Position numbers and translations under genes: made by a program. The notes below the pieces were generated by a model. The model had not been told where the DNA came from. It worked only from the letters and a program-made list of their open reading frames with translations, and searched no databases. From NCBI RefSeq assembly GCF_947179165.1, contig NC_077242.1:37829097-37893096 (forward strand): 64,000 nucleotides of DNA. The letters run 5' to 3'. Below are positions 1 through 12,482 of this stretch, piece after piece. Origin of the DNA: Solanum dulcamara. Lineage: Eukaryota > Streptophyta > Magnoliopsida > Solanales > Solanaceae. Position 1 is the first letter of the stretch, and each line of letters starts with the position of its first letter.

Positions 1-696
1 TGTGTGAAGACACTGGACTCCATGCTATAGTTTACATTGTTTATGTGATGAGTTGTATTTTACAAATTTATTGGACTCAAATTCTTGTACTGTTGCCATG
101 TTTTAATGTTAATTTAAGGGATTTTAGGCCCTAGTTCTCTTATGTGCGGGCATTCCTTAAGAAAAGCAAGATCAAATATTTTGAAGCTAAAAACCACTGA
201 AGCACACTGGAGAAGGAACTAGCCCCTAAAAAAAGTTGACAGGCATCTCACCGCTAAACACCAGATAGACAAGAGCAAGCTACAATTGTACCTGTGCTAC
301 AATCAGCGCAGGTAATAATGGATCAATGGTTTACTGGTCCCTGTGTGGAAGCACTAAGGGTTAAAGTGAGGAAGCGTTTGGCGTCTCACAATAGTTGATC
401 AATGGTTTGCTTGTCCAGCGCAATTCTTGATGCGGAAGCTGATGGACCAAAAATGTATTTATTAGTGCTTCCTTCGGAAAGCTCCGAGGACTAAAATAGG
501 GATTTATACAATTATGTACCATTATTCCCATTTATCAAAATATATCTTATTGTAGAGAGAAGAAAGAAGTTTCTAGAGTGAGAAATAGAACCTTCATCTT
601 CATATTCAAAAACTCTTAGCTAAGTGACAAGTAAACTTCAAAATTGTATACTCCAAGGCTTGGATTTAGATTTTCTTCATCATTTTAGCTTGGAAT
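1..696. mobile_element. Left part of a Ty3/Athila-like LTR (interrupted)
   Basis: Non-coding, AT-rich. The sequence stops at 696 where a solo LTR is inserted and resumes at 4523, since the 5 bp GGAAT occur on both sides. The joined downstream part (4523 to about 5150) contains a phrase around 4562-4582 (tgagtagctaaatcc) that I associate with Athila-type LTRs. No open reading frame of note. The left boundary lies outside the window. Assignment to the element whose gag lies at 5448-7000 is inference from continuity. Confidence 0.4.
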
Positions 697-1419
697 TGTC
701 ACAAACCAACCCTGTGGGTCGTGACTAGTGCCCGAACTGGACACTCGTGTACATACCTGTTATCCATAATCATTTCGCAACAAAACATGATGTGGGACAT
801 AAGGAAATATAATGTCATTTCAAAACTGTCCCATATTTATATTAACGCAAACTGTCTCCTGAGGAGTTACAACATCGAAAGATAACATAGTACGTAAGCC
901 AACAAGATTATCATAATATGTAGGAATGTCCCAACTATACATACGCAGGCCAACAAAGCTGCCACTACAAAGGGAACATCCCTGAACCATAAGTCGTTAA
1001 CATAGCTGGACAACATCTATATACAACCCACATATATATCTACAAACCTCTAAGAATTTCAACAATAACATATGATGAGACAGGGCCCCGTCGTACCCCT
1101 GGATAAATAAATATATACATCAAAAATTCGGTACCAAAAATATAGGCTCTAGGATAATGGGGAACTATAAAATAGCTGAGTGGAAATCCTACGCTGGCGG
1201 ATCCCCGAATAAGTATCTATACCTACGGACATGAAACGCACCCCAGAGAGAGGGGGTCAGTATGACATATGTACTGAGTGTGTAAAGCATAAAATACCAT
1301 TAAGGAGATCACATCTGAAGTAGAAATTCAAGAGACAAGCATGTAAATCAAGAAATCATTGTACCTGTATTTTATCAACAAAGTCATACATATCTTTGTC
1401 ATATGTCACACCCGATCCA

Positions 1420-1680
1420 TTATGGGACTCGGTGAATAAAGTCGTATCATCATATTATCATATTATCATATACATATACCATACTAGGCCCTCTAGTAAG
1501 GGACTCAGTGGATAACGTTTTGTACACATATACCGTACCTAGCCCGTCGTGGGACTCGGTGCCATAATCATATCATCATATACCTTACCCGGCCCTCTAG
1601 TAAGGGACTCAGTGAATAATATAGTTGAATCTATACATGATAACATACTCGGCCTATTGTAGAAATCAGTGGATAATACA
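1420..1680 (+). repeat. Divergent GGGACTCRGTG minisatellite in LTR A1
   Basis: At least four degenerate units carry the core GGGACTCGGTG or GGGACTCAGTG, spaced about 50-75 bp apart and separated by atcatcatat/ataccata-rich spacers. The same motif recurs in the related LTR at 18866-19310, so it is a family feature and not a local expansion. Confidence 0.7.
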
Positions 1681-2236
1681 ATAAAAATATGCATGAATAG
1701 GATATCATTAGCAACCATGTGTAATTTGATCATCATCTGAGACTTAATTGACTAATCAAAATAAAAATCAAGACAGTAGTCATTTCAAGTACTCTTTAAT
1801 CGTCATTATGAATTATACCAAATATGAAGTATACCAAAATAAGAAGGCTAGAATCATACACATGTATCAAGACATAATGATATAATTTTTGGAAATCAAG
1901 AACATTAGCCATCCTAGTGCATCTAAGAATAAGAGCTTATTTAAAATTTATACATTCATCGTTCGTTTGTTTCATATGGATCATGACAAAAGAAAGAAAG
2001 GTTAGCTTTACATACTGACTACTTCCCAATGTATAGAAGACTTGAGCAGCAATAGCTCAATTATTGTAAGAGTTCTAACATCAAGAAATGAATAAAAATT
2101 ATGAATCACGCTCGAATCTCATGAATAGAACTACATCAAATTTCATATACATAGCATTCGTCACTTATATCTAAGACATGCCCAAAAGAAAGAAGGGATA
2201 GGATTTACATACCTTTAGCGTTTATTCGAACACAAT

Positions 2237-2252
2237 ATATATATATATATAT
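2237..2252. repeat. (AT)n microsatellite
   Basis: About eight AT dinucleotides (ATATAT...) inside solo LTR A1. Nothing else is notable. Confidence 0.8.
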
Positions 2253-4522
2253 GCTGCCCCATAGTGTCTCAACCTATATAAAGATGTTAAGCACTACGGT
2301 TAAGCTATGGAAAGGCATAAAACGTACTTTATCGTTAGTAGGTTATTTCTAGAAAAACAATTGGACAACACCTCCCCTATAATGCTCACTCTCTTCTTCT
2401 CCAAATCAGCATACAAACACCAATCAACATCAATAATCATACATTAAAATACCAAGTCAAAACTAGCTAAAACGAGATTCAAAATACTCCGAACAGTCTA
2501 AATAACATTCAACTTTCGTTAATTATCAACATAACGACTACGATGCTATCAGATTATTCCTAATAGGTTGTATCCACCACACCTTATCAAAATGATTTAT
2601 AACATCCCAAAAATTAACCATACAATGCATAATCATAACTACACTTAATCCTTCAAATCAACACAAGCAGCCACACACTACAAGCAGCCCTTAAATCAAT
2701 TACCACTCCAACTTGACATGTTGAATGCTTTCATTTTTATTATGTAATCATCCACAATAACAACCACAATATTAATCGACATTAATACACCAGTTTTAGA
2801 TTAGAACAACCCCAATAAGTCCCAAAAGAGATTTAACATTAACATATACAGTTTTTTCACCTTTAACACATAATCCATAACAATAATATCAACAACAACA
2901 ATCAACCCAATCTAATTCAAGCAACTCCAATTTTGTCCATTTCAACACCAACACTAATCATGGAGTTTTCTTACTTCCAATTCCATTTAATACAAATTAA
3001 TCTCTTCATTATAACATTATTTCTAGATTAAGGCAGCCCACTTTCATAACATTCGACAATAATTCAAATCCATATACAACTACTACCTCTTCAAGTTATC
3101 TTTAATGAACCATAGTCTTAACGTTTTCATCGGAACATTTCTATAATAACCCAACCAACATACAACATAAAGTATAATCTTAATTATCATTAATCTTCCA
3201 AGCTCAACAAAAACAACAACAACATATCAAAATAGCCCCTAATTAACAACATAAGGATGCTCGAAACCTTGCGAATACTTGTGGTCACACTAAAGAACCC
3301 ACATACGATTTTTACACCCTATTTCATACTAACTTTTTATCAAATTTTCGTGAGACATACTAGAAGCCACAAGACCATTATATCACCTATTCATATGCAA
3401 GTAAACTACATTATTATCACTAAAATCCTTACAATAGCCCACAATAAATTTAGCTTCAACTTTAACCACTATATACCTTCATTCTCATCATAAAATCCAT
3501 AACAATAACAATCAAAATACTAAGAAAAATTAGTTCACCATCATCTACGCCAAACAGCCCCCAATGTTTTACCAATATTTCAGCATCAACACACATGATT
3601 TCATATATATAATTCATTTTTATATACTCAAAAAATATCCAAACTCACCCTAAAACTTATAGAAACTAATCAACTCTTACCATGATACTTAGCTCCTTAG
3701 TTTGCTGAAATTTGAGGATTGAAAGGATGAATATTTTTGGTTGCTCCAATGGATGCTTCACATTACTGTAGACCTTCCAATTTGTTAGAATACTTGAAGA
3801 TAACTAACCTTTAATTTCCAAACTTGTAGTTTCTGCCATGGCCATGGCCGTGAGCTTTCAAGATCTTCCACGACATTTTTGTGGTTTCTTCTTCAATTGA
3901 AACTTAATGGTGGATATGTGGAACACTTTAGGGATTTAATGGTATAAGAAAATAGAGGAACTGACCATTCTTGATGGAGCTTCCATGGTTGGCCATGGCT
4001 CTCTCTCTCATTACTTCTCTCTATCTCCATTTGATGAAGATGAGAGTCTCTTTCTTCTTGGAGAGCTTTCTAGAGTTGGAGAGAACAATGCTGCAGATTT
4101 GTTTTTCAACAAAAAGACCAAGTGTTATAGATTTTTAATCAACAAGGAGACCAAGTGGCTTCCCAATAAGCCTACTTGTCCCCTACTAACACATGGGCCA
4201 ATCATAATTGTCCATGTGGAAGTGGGGGGCACTTTTTATCCCATTATTAGATTAATTCATCTTAATTAATCCCAAATTCCCACTTAATAATCCAATCATG
4301 GTTAATTAATCCCTATTCTCAACTAATATTTTTTTTACACTAATTGAAATTTACAAACAAGTCGAGCCATTTAAAATTCAAAATTAAAAATCCTTGAATT
4401 TATGTGCATTAGCTCATGGATAGTCCAATGTACCAAAAATACGAAATATATCACTGCCTTTAATTTAAGTCAACTTGCTTGTAAATAATTTGACTTGTAA
4501 ACATATGAGGTATAACAGGAAT

Positions 4523-5440
4523 GAAGATTCCTTTATGGGTGAGTTCTTTATGCCCTATTTTATGAGTAGCTAAATCCATAGCTGGGAGTGTGTGTGCTTG
4601 ATAAGGGTGTAAAACTCCGAATGGATTTTGATTAATCTTTCCAAAAATTGATTGTGTGACATGGATCTATTGTTCTCACGAAGTTTAAATATAAAAATTA
4701 GTGGTTGGAAGCATTGATTGATATCTCTAACTCATCTTGGCTTGGGAAAAAATAATTGAGTTGGGTAAGATTCAATTGTGAGGATTTGTTGAAATTACTC
4801 TATGAATTTTGGCCAAGGATGGGATAATCCGAGTAATTTTTTACTTAACAATTTGATCTAGGGATATTCCATTTACTCAAGCAATGTTTGGTATTTTGTT
4901 TGACAGGGTCTTGGTGTTCAGAAGAAATCAAGGGACATAGCTTGATAGTTGAGAATATCAAAGCATAACCTAGACCAAAGAATCTATATGTACCAATATC
5001 TTTTGTTGAGGTTAATCATAGCCTATTCGAGTTGAAACCACAATCTTCATGCACACAACCCTAGTCATTTCCAATCCTAGTTTATAAAATTATTGTTAAA
5101 TCCCTGTTTTCAATACTTGATACAGATAAATCATAGTTACTAGCTAAGACTCCCAATTTTATATATTATTATTTATTGAGAACTATAATTACTAACTTGT
5201 TTTGAATTGACGAATCAATTGAAGAAGAGTCCCGAGGTTTGACCCCAACCTAATAAGTTGTGTAATATTTTGCAAACAATCGCCTATGCTCTGAAAAATG
5301 AGACATAGTTCAACATTCATCAAAGATTGTGTCATTGTTGGGACTGGTTAATGATCATCTTTGATTAATTCTTATATTCAAGCTTGTGTGCAATTTGTGT
5401 TCTTGTTGCATGGTGTTTTTGTTGTTGTTTTCCAAAAATA
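4523..5440 (+). mobile_element. Right part of the interrupted LTR and 5' leader of the Athila-like element
   Basis: Continuation of the LTR broken by solo LTR A1, followed by the untranslated leader before the gag relic at 5448. It contains no ORF of note. I could not place the exact LTR end or a convincing primer-binding site; the LTR probably ends in the stretch around 5100-5250. Confidence 0.4.
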
Positions 5441-5447
5441 GGGCAAC

Positions 5448-7000
5448 ATGGAGCAAGTTGTGGATAAAGAGAGAATAGGAGATGTGATCTTTGCAAATGA
5501 ACTTACTGCAAATGAAGCACCCACAGATATGGGTGTAGCCAGATCAATGCTCTTACCCAAAGATGGGAAATGTGGTGGTTCAAATCACCAGTCGTATGCT
5601 CCATCTTCTACAAATGAAAGACTTATTTGATGGCCAAGCGGTAGAGGATGCAAACAAGAACTTGTGTAATTTTGTAGAAATGTGTCTCTCTTTCAAGATA
5701 TGTGATTATTCCCATTTTCACTCACTAGTGAAGACACCACATGGCTTGCAAAGTTATCCCATGGGTCAATCACTACATTGGATGAGTTGAAGAGAGTTCT
5801 CCTCAAAAGATTTTTCCCACCCTCACGAATGCTGAAATTCAGGGAGGAGTAATAATTTTGACCAAATGGTAGGTGAAACTATACATGAAGTATGGCTAAG
5901 GTTCAAGAAGAAAGAGACCAAGTGCTTAAATCATGGTTTATTCAACCAAGTGCTATTTTAAATTTTCCATCGCTCATTGGATGAAGTCAACCAAGTAGTA
6001 GTAAATAACTTGGCAGGGAAGTTTATTCATGAATCACACTTATCTTCAAGTGTCTACTTTCTTAAATCAAATAGTCAATATTAACATGGCATGGCATACC
6101 CGAGATAGAGTGAAATCAAGTGGGAGATCAACATCTATATCAACGGTAACCAATAAAGTATGGAGGAAAGAGGAGGAGTGTGATGAACAAATGGCAAAGA
6201 TATTGACAAGCATTGACCTCTTAGAAAAGCATGTGATGAGTACAAAACAAAGAATGTGAATGCCATTAAAGCACACACTTCAACTCTGAGTGATGAATAT
6301 GCAACTTATACTACCTTTGATAAAGATGTGAGGCACTTGGAAAACCAAGGATTGGGTTCTTGTCCGTGGTACCAAGCAAGCTATCAAGGTCCTTGGCATT
6401 CTAGGGATAAAAATCAAGGTTAGGGAGATTATGAAGGTCAATTAAGAGACCATGCTAAACAATGGAGCTAGCAAAATCAAGTTAGAGGTAATGATACGTA
6501 CAACCATCGAAGATCAAATCCATATGTACCACCCAAAAATCTAAAGCTCCCTATGGACAATCTAGTGTGAGTGACCCAGCTAGCTCTAAAATTAAAGAGA
6601 TGCTTAATCGTGTTCTTAAGAGGGTCGAATCTACAAACAATGGAGTCAAGTATATCAAGAGTGATGTATCAAATTTTACTCAAACCATTAGATCTCACTC
6701 CACTTCAATCAAGTATTTAGAAACTCAAATGATACATTTATCGGCTCACATGATTCCAAGAGCCACAAGCACACTCCTAAGTAACATTCTCCCAAATCCA
6801 AAGAATGATCGCTATTGTATGGAAATAGTGACAAGATTTAAGGTAGTTTAATAAGACAAGTTTGAACCTAGGAAGGTAGTTGATGAAACTAGAAATGACA
6901 TGGTGAATCCAAATGCGCCCATCCAAGTGAAAGATGATGAGAATTCACCAAATGAAGACAAGTTATTTGTGGATGAAAAATAAGGGGTTGACCCTCCTAC
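5448..7000 (+). pseudogene. gag: Athila/Tat-type Ty3 gag, broken
   Basis: Capsid-like polyprotein relic. Frame 1 starts at 5448 (MEQVVDKERIGDV), then the recognisable retrotransposon gag stretch moves between frames from about 5563 to 6030. Translated piecemeal it reads LCNFVEMCLSF, then the tryptophan-containing TTWDELKRVLLKRFF-like helix (5778-5822) and a PPSRMLKFREE-like segment (5817-5850) typical of this clade. A downstream spacer (6567-6851) ends in a SNILPNPKND motif, which in Athila/Tat elements precedes the protease region. Several stops and frameshifts disable it. It continues into the protease relic at 7020-7564. Confidence 0.7.
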
Positions 7001-7019
7001 AATATTAATTGATAGTGAA

Positions 7020-7564
7020 GAAAAAACAAGGGATAAATCTGCTAAGGGTGAAAAGCCTAAGTGTCCCCATCCATACCTTCACAGAGTGATCAAGAAGAAT
7101 AAAGACGAGTACTTCCAAAAATTTGTACATCAGCTGATCAAGTTATCCATGAATATCCCTTTAATTGATGCTTGGTATTCAAAGTTCATGAAAGAGCTGC
7201 TGAAAAAGAATAGAGTGGTAAATGTGGGATTCATTGAAGTTTTGTAATCATATAATGCGTAATGTCTAGTATATTAGCCATAAAGAAAGAAAATCTGGGA
7301 GCTTTCACTATTTCGTGCACCATCAGGATGTAAATATTTATAAGGCCTTATGTGATTTAAGGGCAAGCATCAATTTGATGCCCCTAATAATCTTCAATAA
7401 GTTGGTTCTTGGGAACCCCAAACCCACTCCAATGAGGCTATTAAAGACAGATCATTCTATCAAGAGACCGGTTGGTATCCTATTTAACATGCTAGTCAAA
7501 GTAGATAAATTCATTTTACCCGTAGATTTGGTGGTGTTGGATTGTGAAGTGGAATCAAAGGTGC
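7020..7564 (+). pseudogene. Athila/Tat-type aspartic protease region, truncated
   Basis: Residual pol start. A segment at about 7060-7245 reads like the conserved linker (IKKNKDEYFQKFVHQL, then MKELLKKNR). It is followed at 7315-7564 by an 84-residue open frame with ALCDLRASINLMPL, a normally DLGAS-type active site, and VGILFNMLVKVDKFILPVD. The catalytic Asp is present but the Gly two residues later is Arg, which should abolish activity. The element stops at 7564 where an unrelated LTR begins; RT, RNase H and integrase are absent. Confidence 0.75.
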
Positions 7565-8375
7565 TGTAAGACCCCAAAATATGGAAAGTCAAAAAACGAG
7601 GATCAAAACATGAAAATTCTGAAACCTACATTTCTTTGCACCAGATGATGACCACGGAAGGCCATCACGAGTTGTGGCACGCACCACACTCTATAGTGAA
7701 CCACCATGGTGGTAACCCTAAAGCTCAGTACTGTAGGGTGAGATCCACGAAAAGGGACCACAGACCGTGGTGAGCACTACAAGCCGTGAAGCCCTCCATG
7801 GTAACCCCTCCCTTGAGACCTCAGAAAAAGATTCCAAAGCTATGTCCATGATTAACCACAGTGGTCTATGTATCTCTTCACGGACTGTGGTGATTGCCGA
7901 GGTGGTCACTCCTATAGGCTACCCTATAGAGCCTGCACCATGAGCATGGTCCATGGACCATGTTGCACTCTACGGACCATGAACGGTTCCATGGAAGAAG
8001 TTCAGAAACTTTCCTTCATAACTCTTAGATTACAAGTCCAAGGCTAACATCACGGACACCACCACGGGCCGTGATGAGCATCATGGACTGTGATAGGTCC
8101 TCCATGGTGAGTCCTCGCTCCAATTTAATAAGGGGTAATCTAATCATTTCCCTATTTTTTCATTAATGTATGTGGACATTTTTGGGACTAGATTCATTAC
8201 GAAATTGTCCTAAATAATCTTAAACATATTCTTTTTCCACATTAATTCCCAATCAACTTTAAGACTTCTCTCTCAATGATTTCTTCAAAAGTTCACCTTT
8301 TTTATCATGTTTGGCTATGATTTCTTCAAGAGCAAGTATCCTTTCTTAATTCCAAGGTCAAATTCTACTCAAACA
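7565..8375 (+). mobile_element. 5' part of an LTR rich in CCACGG/CCGTGG inverted motifs
   Basis: Begins TGTAAGACCCC, a Ty3 LTR start in plus orientation, directly after the Athila-like protease relic. From 7650 to 8110 it carries many degenerate inverted copies of a CCACGG..CCGTGG/CCATGG motif. It ends where coding sequence of the minus-strand integrase begins (about 8376-8380), so its 3' part is missing. Its orientation is opposite to the adjacent Ty3 element, so it is not that element's 3' LTR. Confidence 0.6.
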
Positions 8376-9360
8376 GCACCATCCCAATACTTGAGTGGTA
8401 GCTATTGTTGTAAGCGAACTCAATAAGCGGTAGATGGACATCCCAATAAGTGGTAGATGTCCTCTAGTGTTTGAATTGTCCACTCGGCTTGCCCATCGGT
8501 TTGAGGATGGAATGAGGTACTTAGCATCACTTTAGTATCAATTCCCCTTTGAAATAATTTCCAAAAATGAGAAGTGAATTGGGTTCCATGATTTGAAATA
8601 ATTGACAATGGCACACCACGCAACCTTATCGATTCCCAAATGCATAACTTACCATAATCCTCGCCCCTATGAGAAGTATTGACCGGTAAAAAGTGAGCCG
8701 ACCTTATCATCTTATCAAAAACCACCCAAATCAATACATGATATTTCTGAGTATGAGGCAATCCTACTACAAAGTCCATGTTCACATCTTCCCACTTCCA
8801 AGTAGGGATTTCAATATCTTGTGCTAGGCCACCCAGCCTTTGGTGTTCGACCTTGAATTGTTGACAATTTGGGCACTTGGCCATGAAATCTACTATGTTC
8901 CTCTTCATACCACCCCATCAATACACCTCTTTTAAGTCTCTATACATTTTGGTCAAATCGGGATGAATAGAATATGAAATATTATGTGCCTCCGTCTAAA
9001 TCAATCCCCTTAGGCCATCCACGTTCGGAACACATAACCGACCTTGGTGATGAGGTACTCCATCTCCCCCTTATGAAAAGACTTATAATTACTTCTCTTT
9101 CACCAATTTCTTTAACTCCACAAATATTGGATCAAGGTCTTGTTTTGACTAAACATCTACTACCAAAGACTATTCGGACCCAATTTGCGCACATACGCTA
9201 CCATCATTGGAACCACTCAACTTCACTCCCAATCTATCCAACTGGTGAACATCCCTTGCCAACTCTCTCTTCTCTTTATCAACATGAGCCACCCTCCCTA
9301 TAGACAACCTACTAAGCGCATCGACAACAACATTCGCCTTACCAGGATGATAATGCACAC
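8376..9360 (-). pseudogene. Ty3 integrase, disabled
   Basis: The RNase H-integrase connector starts near 9358 (MHYHPGKANVVVDALSRLS). The zinc-binding part gives KCPNCQQFKVEHQR around 8870-8840, followed by the catalytic core in a 162-residue open frame at 8908-8420. The first acidic residue is visible in MDFVVGLP and the last in GQAEWTIQTLED. The second catalytic Asp, normally in a SDRGTQF context, is Asn here (SNHGTQF), so the core is inactive. A further piece reading PLIEFAYNNSYHSSIGM precedes a stop and the truncation at about 8376. Confidence 0.9.
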
Positions 9361-9394
9361 TTTGTCATAATCCTTGAGGATTCCAAGGCACCTC

Positions 9395-10560
9395 ATTTGC
9401 CTTAGGTTGATGTCTTTTTGTGTGAACACATATTGTACTTTTTGGATCGGTAAGTACATCTAAATTACCCTATAGAGGTAATGCCTCTAAATCTTTAGAA
9501 GCAAACACAACAGTCGCTAACTCAAGATCATGGGTAGGGTAGTTATGCTCGTTTACTTTTAATTGCCTAGAAGCATAGGCTATAAACTTGTCGTTTTTCA
9601 TCAAAATACAATCGAAACTGACCCTCAAAGCATCATAATATACAACGAACCCTTTAATTCCTTCTGGTAAAGTCAAGATAGGAGAGGAGGTAAGTCAATC
9701 TTTCAATGTTTGGAAACTCCTCTCACACTCATCCGTCCATAAGAACTTTGCCTTCTTTTGATTCAACTTCATTATTGGAGATAAGATGGAAGAGAAACCA
9801 TCGATGAACCTTCTATAATATCCAGCTAGACCCAAAAAGCTCCTAATATTCGAAGGAGACAATGGTTTAGGCCATTTTCGTACTACCTCCGTCTTCTTAG
9901 GATCAACCTTAATTTCCACTCCGGACACTATGTGAACAAGGAAAGCAACTTTTTTCATCCAAAATTTGCACTTACTAAATTTGAAAAACAATCTTCAATC
10001 CCTCAAAGTTTGAAGCACAATTCTCAAATGACCCTTATGTTCTTCCTCACCCCAAGAGTAAATAAAGATACCGTCAATGAAAACCTATACAAATATATCA
10101 AGGTAAGGCTTGAACACCCTATTCATTAGATCCATAAATACCACCGATGCATTCGTCAATCCAAACGACATCAAACTCAAAGTGACCATACCTTGTTCGA
10201 AATATCGTCTTAGGAATATCACACTCCCTTAATCTTAATTGATCATAGTCAGACCAGAGATCAATCTTTGAGAAATGACTTGCCCCTTGCAATTGGTCAA
10301 ATAAATCATCAATTCTAATAATTGGATACTTGTTCTTAATGGTCACTTTATTTAATTGACGGTAGTCTATGCACATCTAAAGCGACCCATCTTTCTTTCT
10401 CTCAAACAATACGAGAGCACCCCATGGTGAATTACTTGGCCTTATGAATCCTTTTTCCAAAAAGTCATTTAATTCTTTCTTTAACTCCTTAAATTCTTCC
10501 TGGGCCATTCGGTAGCAAGAAATAGAGATAGGTTGGTATCGGAGAGGAGATCAATACCAA
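9395..10560 (-). pseudogene. Ty3 reverse transcriptase and RNase H, disabled
   Basis: Open pieces on the minus strand at 10376-10119, 9991-9695 and 9676-9470 cover RT then RNase H. Visible RT motifs are [21 protein letters not shown], the primer-grip-side segment FKFSKCKFWMKKVAFL, and RSFLGLAGYYRRFI. The active-site box normally written YVDD or FIDD reads FIDG (about 10065-10080), so one of the two metal-binding Asp residues is lost. RNase H keeps the Asp in VVYYDALRV and the [19 protein letters not shown] segment. Stops and frameshifts separate the pieces. Confidence 0.9.
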
Positions 10561-10636
10561 AATCAATCTCCCTTTTGGGATGGACACTATGGTGGTCATC
10601 GGGAAAGACATCGAAAAACTCCTTAACCACATCGAC

Positions 10637-11092
10637 TTACTCAAGAGAAGTACTTTCAGAGTTGACATCCCTAACCCTCACAATATGATAAATAAAACCC
10701 TTAGAAATCAATTTTCGGGCCTTATGAAAAGAAATGAACATAACCTTTACTACTGAATCATGACCCTTCCATTCAAGAATAGGCTCACTTGGGAATTGAA
10801 ACTTGACTCTATGAGTTCTATAATCTATAGAAGCATATGACGCATGCAACCAATCCATCCCAAAAATAAATTCAAAATCTACCATGTCAAGCTCAATGAG
10901 ATCACAAGAAACAACTTTCTGCATGATAAACACGGGATAACCCTTATAGATTTTTCTAGAAACAACTGACTCATCAACAGGGGTAGACACCAAATAGGGT
11001 TCCAATAATATTTTAGGTAACACATCAAACCTGTGAAAAAGAAATGGAGTAACAAATGACAAATTGGCACCCAGATCTAACAATTCATACAC
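10637..11092 (-). pseudogene. Ty3 retropepsin-like protease domain (open 151-residue frame)
   Basis: Aspartic protease of the Ty3 polyprotein, which normally frees gag and pol products in the virus-like particle. The 151-residue frame shows the active-site block LLDLGANLSFVTP and the flap-side block ELDMVDFEFIFGMDWLHASYASID, followed by VKFQFPSEPILEWKG. The catalytic Asp is intact. It is the best-preserved stretch of this element, but the polyprotein around it is broken, so it is scored as part of a pseudogene. Confidence 0.85.
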
Positions 11093-11109
11093 ATCAAAAT
11101 CAAAAGGCT

Positions 11110-12281
11110 TTAAGGTATCAGTGACGACATCGGGTGCTTCCTCAATTTCTTATCTCTCATACAAAGTAGAAAATCGATTGGTGCATTAGCCACTCCTTTG
11201 AGCTTATCTACCATGAGAAATTTGGCCTTGAAGGTTACTTCCACCACTTCTACAATCTCTAGCATGGTGTTTGGGTTTACAAAACTTGAAGCATGCATTA
11301 GAGTCGGCCTAGCATACCCCTTTGTAAGTCTTCCCACACTTATTACAAGCGGAGAGAGTTTGAGCACCCACATTCTCCCTTGGAACTATAAGATTAGCAC
11401 TTTTGTCCTTGTTGAACCTTGTAAGAGGAGTATAGACCTTGCCCCATGAATCTTTTCCAACCTTGGACCTTTTCCCTACCACTATAAACAGACTTTTGGT
11501 GAGTGAACTCTCCACCATCACCTCTGGCCTTCTTAAATACTCTTGACCTCTCTCTCAATTTCTCATTCTCAATTTGTTCTGCATATGTCATAAGTTGGGA
11601 TATGTCCATCACTTTGATCAACATGGCCATCTTGCATTCTTTGAAAATTAAACTAGAAACACGAGAGATGAATTTGCTCATTCTTTCCCTTCGATCGGAA
11701 ACCATGAAAGGAGCATACTTAGATAATTTGGTGAATTTTAGGGCATACTCCCTCACATTCATTCTCCCTTGGCGAAGATTGATGAACTCTTGAAACTTTG
11801 CCTCCCTTAGCTCCAAAGGAAAGAAGTGATCTAAGAAGGCACCCTTGAAATCTTCCCACTCTATGAGTCCCATACCTTCACCCTTATCAACCACCCATTG
11901 TTCAAACCAAACACTTTCTATACCCTTGATTTGATAGGCCACTACCCCGGTATTTTCATTTGGAGGTACTCTCATAATTTCCATAATTCAATAAACTTCT
12001 TCAATAAACTCCATTAGATCCTTATCTACCTTGGAACCATCAAATTCGGGTGGATTCATCTTCTTAAATTCCCGAATCCTAGTAGCCGGAGTAAACACTT
12101 GAGGAGGAGGATAAGCTACAAACTGAATATCTTGGTTGTCCACGACTTGGGCCAACAAAGTGATGATATTTCAAAACATCACATATGTAACTCCCTCATT
12201 ATGTGGATCCTCGGGAATTAAAGGAGCTTGGTCCTCATTAGCATCCATTGCTCTAAGTTGAGGTACCCTTCTTGGAGGCAT
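11110..12281 (-). pseudogene. gag: Ty3 gag with zinc knuckle, broken
   Basis: Starts at 12281 with MPPRRVPQLRAMDANED, the usual Del-type start. It has in-frame stops after about 30 and 90 codons, then a 196-residue open stretch (11984-11394). That stretch carries the capsid signature: YQIKGIESVWFEQW, then FKGAFLDHFFPLELREAKFQ, then FINLRQGRMNVREYALKFTKLSKYAP. The nucleocapsid end shows CNKCGKTYKGVC (about 11345-11310), the first half of a CCHC knuckle, after which the frame shifts. Confidence 0.88.
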
Positions 12282-12482
12282 TATATAGAGAACATGAAAC
12301 GATTTGTTAGATAAAGAAAGTCTTAGAAAAAGTCTAAGGCGTAATATGAATCATGAAAGAAGGGAAACTTTTCCTAATTGACTCATAGTCTCTGATTGAC
12401 AATTGTGGTGTGCGTCATAATCATGAATAAGACCCTATTCGATGTGGTATGTTGGACTCCAAAGACCAATCAAAGCCTTAGA

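Larger units (their letters stand above)
697..4517 (+). mobile_element. Solo LTR A1, about 3.8 kb, with 5-bp target duplication
   Basis: Begins TGTCACAAACC and ends GAGGTATAACA, the TG..CA form of an LTR. The five bases before it (GGAAT, 692-696) and after it (4518-4522) are identical, as expected for Ty3 integration. No gag or pol lies inside, so it is a solo LTR left by LTR-LTR recombination. It is related to the block at 18228-21549: both share the stretch near 1081-1300 / 18541-18750 (gacagggccc..cgtcgtaccc) and divergent GGGACTCRGTG repeats. Short ORFs at 3257-3493 and 3985-4269 lie inside the LTR and have no recognisable domain. Confidence 0.85.
8376..12281 (-). mobile_element. Ty3 Del/chromovirus-like retrotransposon, internal region, minus strand
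   Basis: Reading right to left the order is gag (from 12281), protease, reverse transcriptase, RNase H, integrase: the Ty3 order. The 5' end has a perfect 12-base primer-binding site for initiator tRNA-Met (12483-12494) and a truncated 5' LTR beyond it. The 3' end is lost within integrase, so the chromodomain and 3' LTR are absent. Many C-to-T type changes (stops in gag, lost acidic residues in RT and IN) indicate an old, silenced copy. Confidence 0.9.

Noticed and set aside
3985..4269. 94-residue ORF starting MVGHGSLSHYF
   Set aside because: Entirely inside solo LTR A1, with no recognisable domain and no sign of splicing or conservation visible here.
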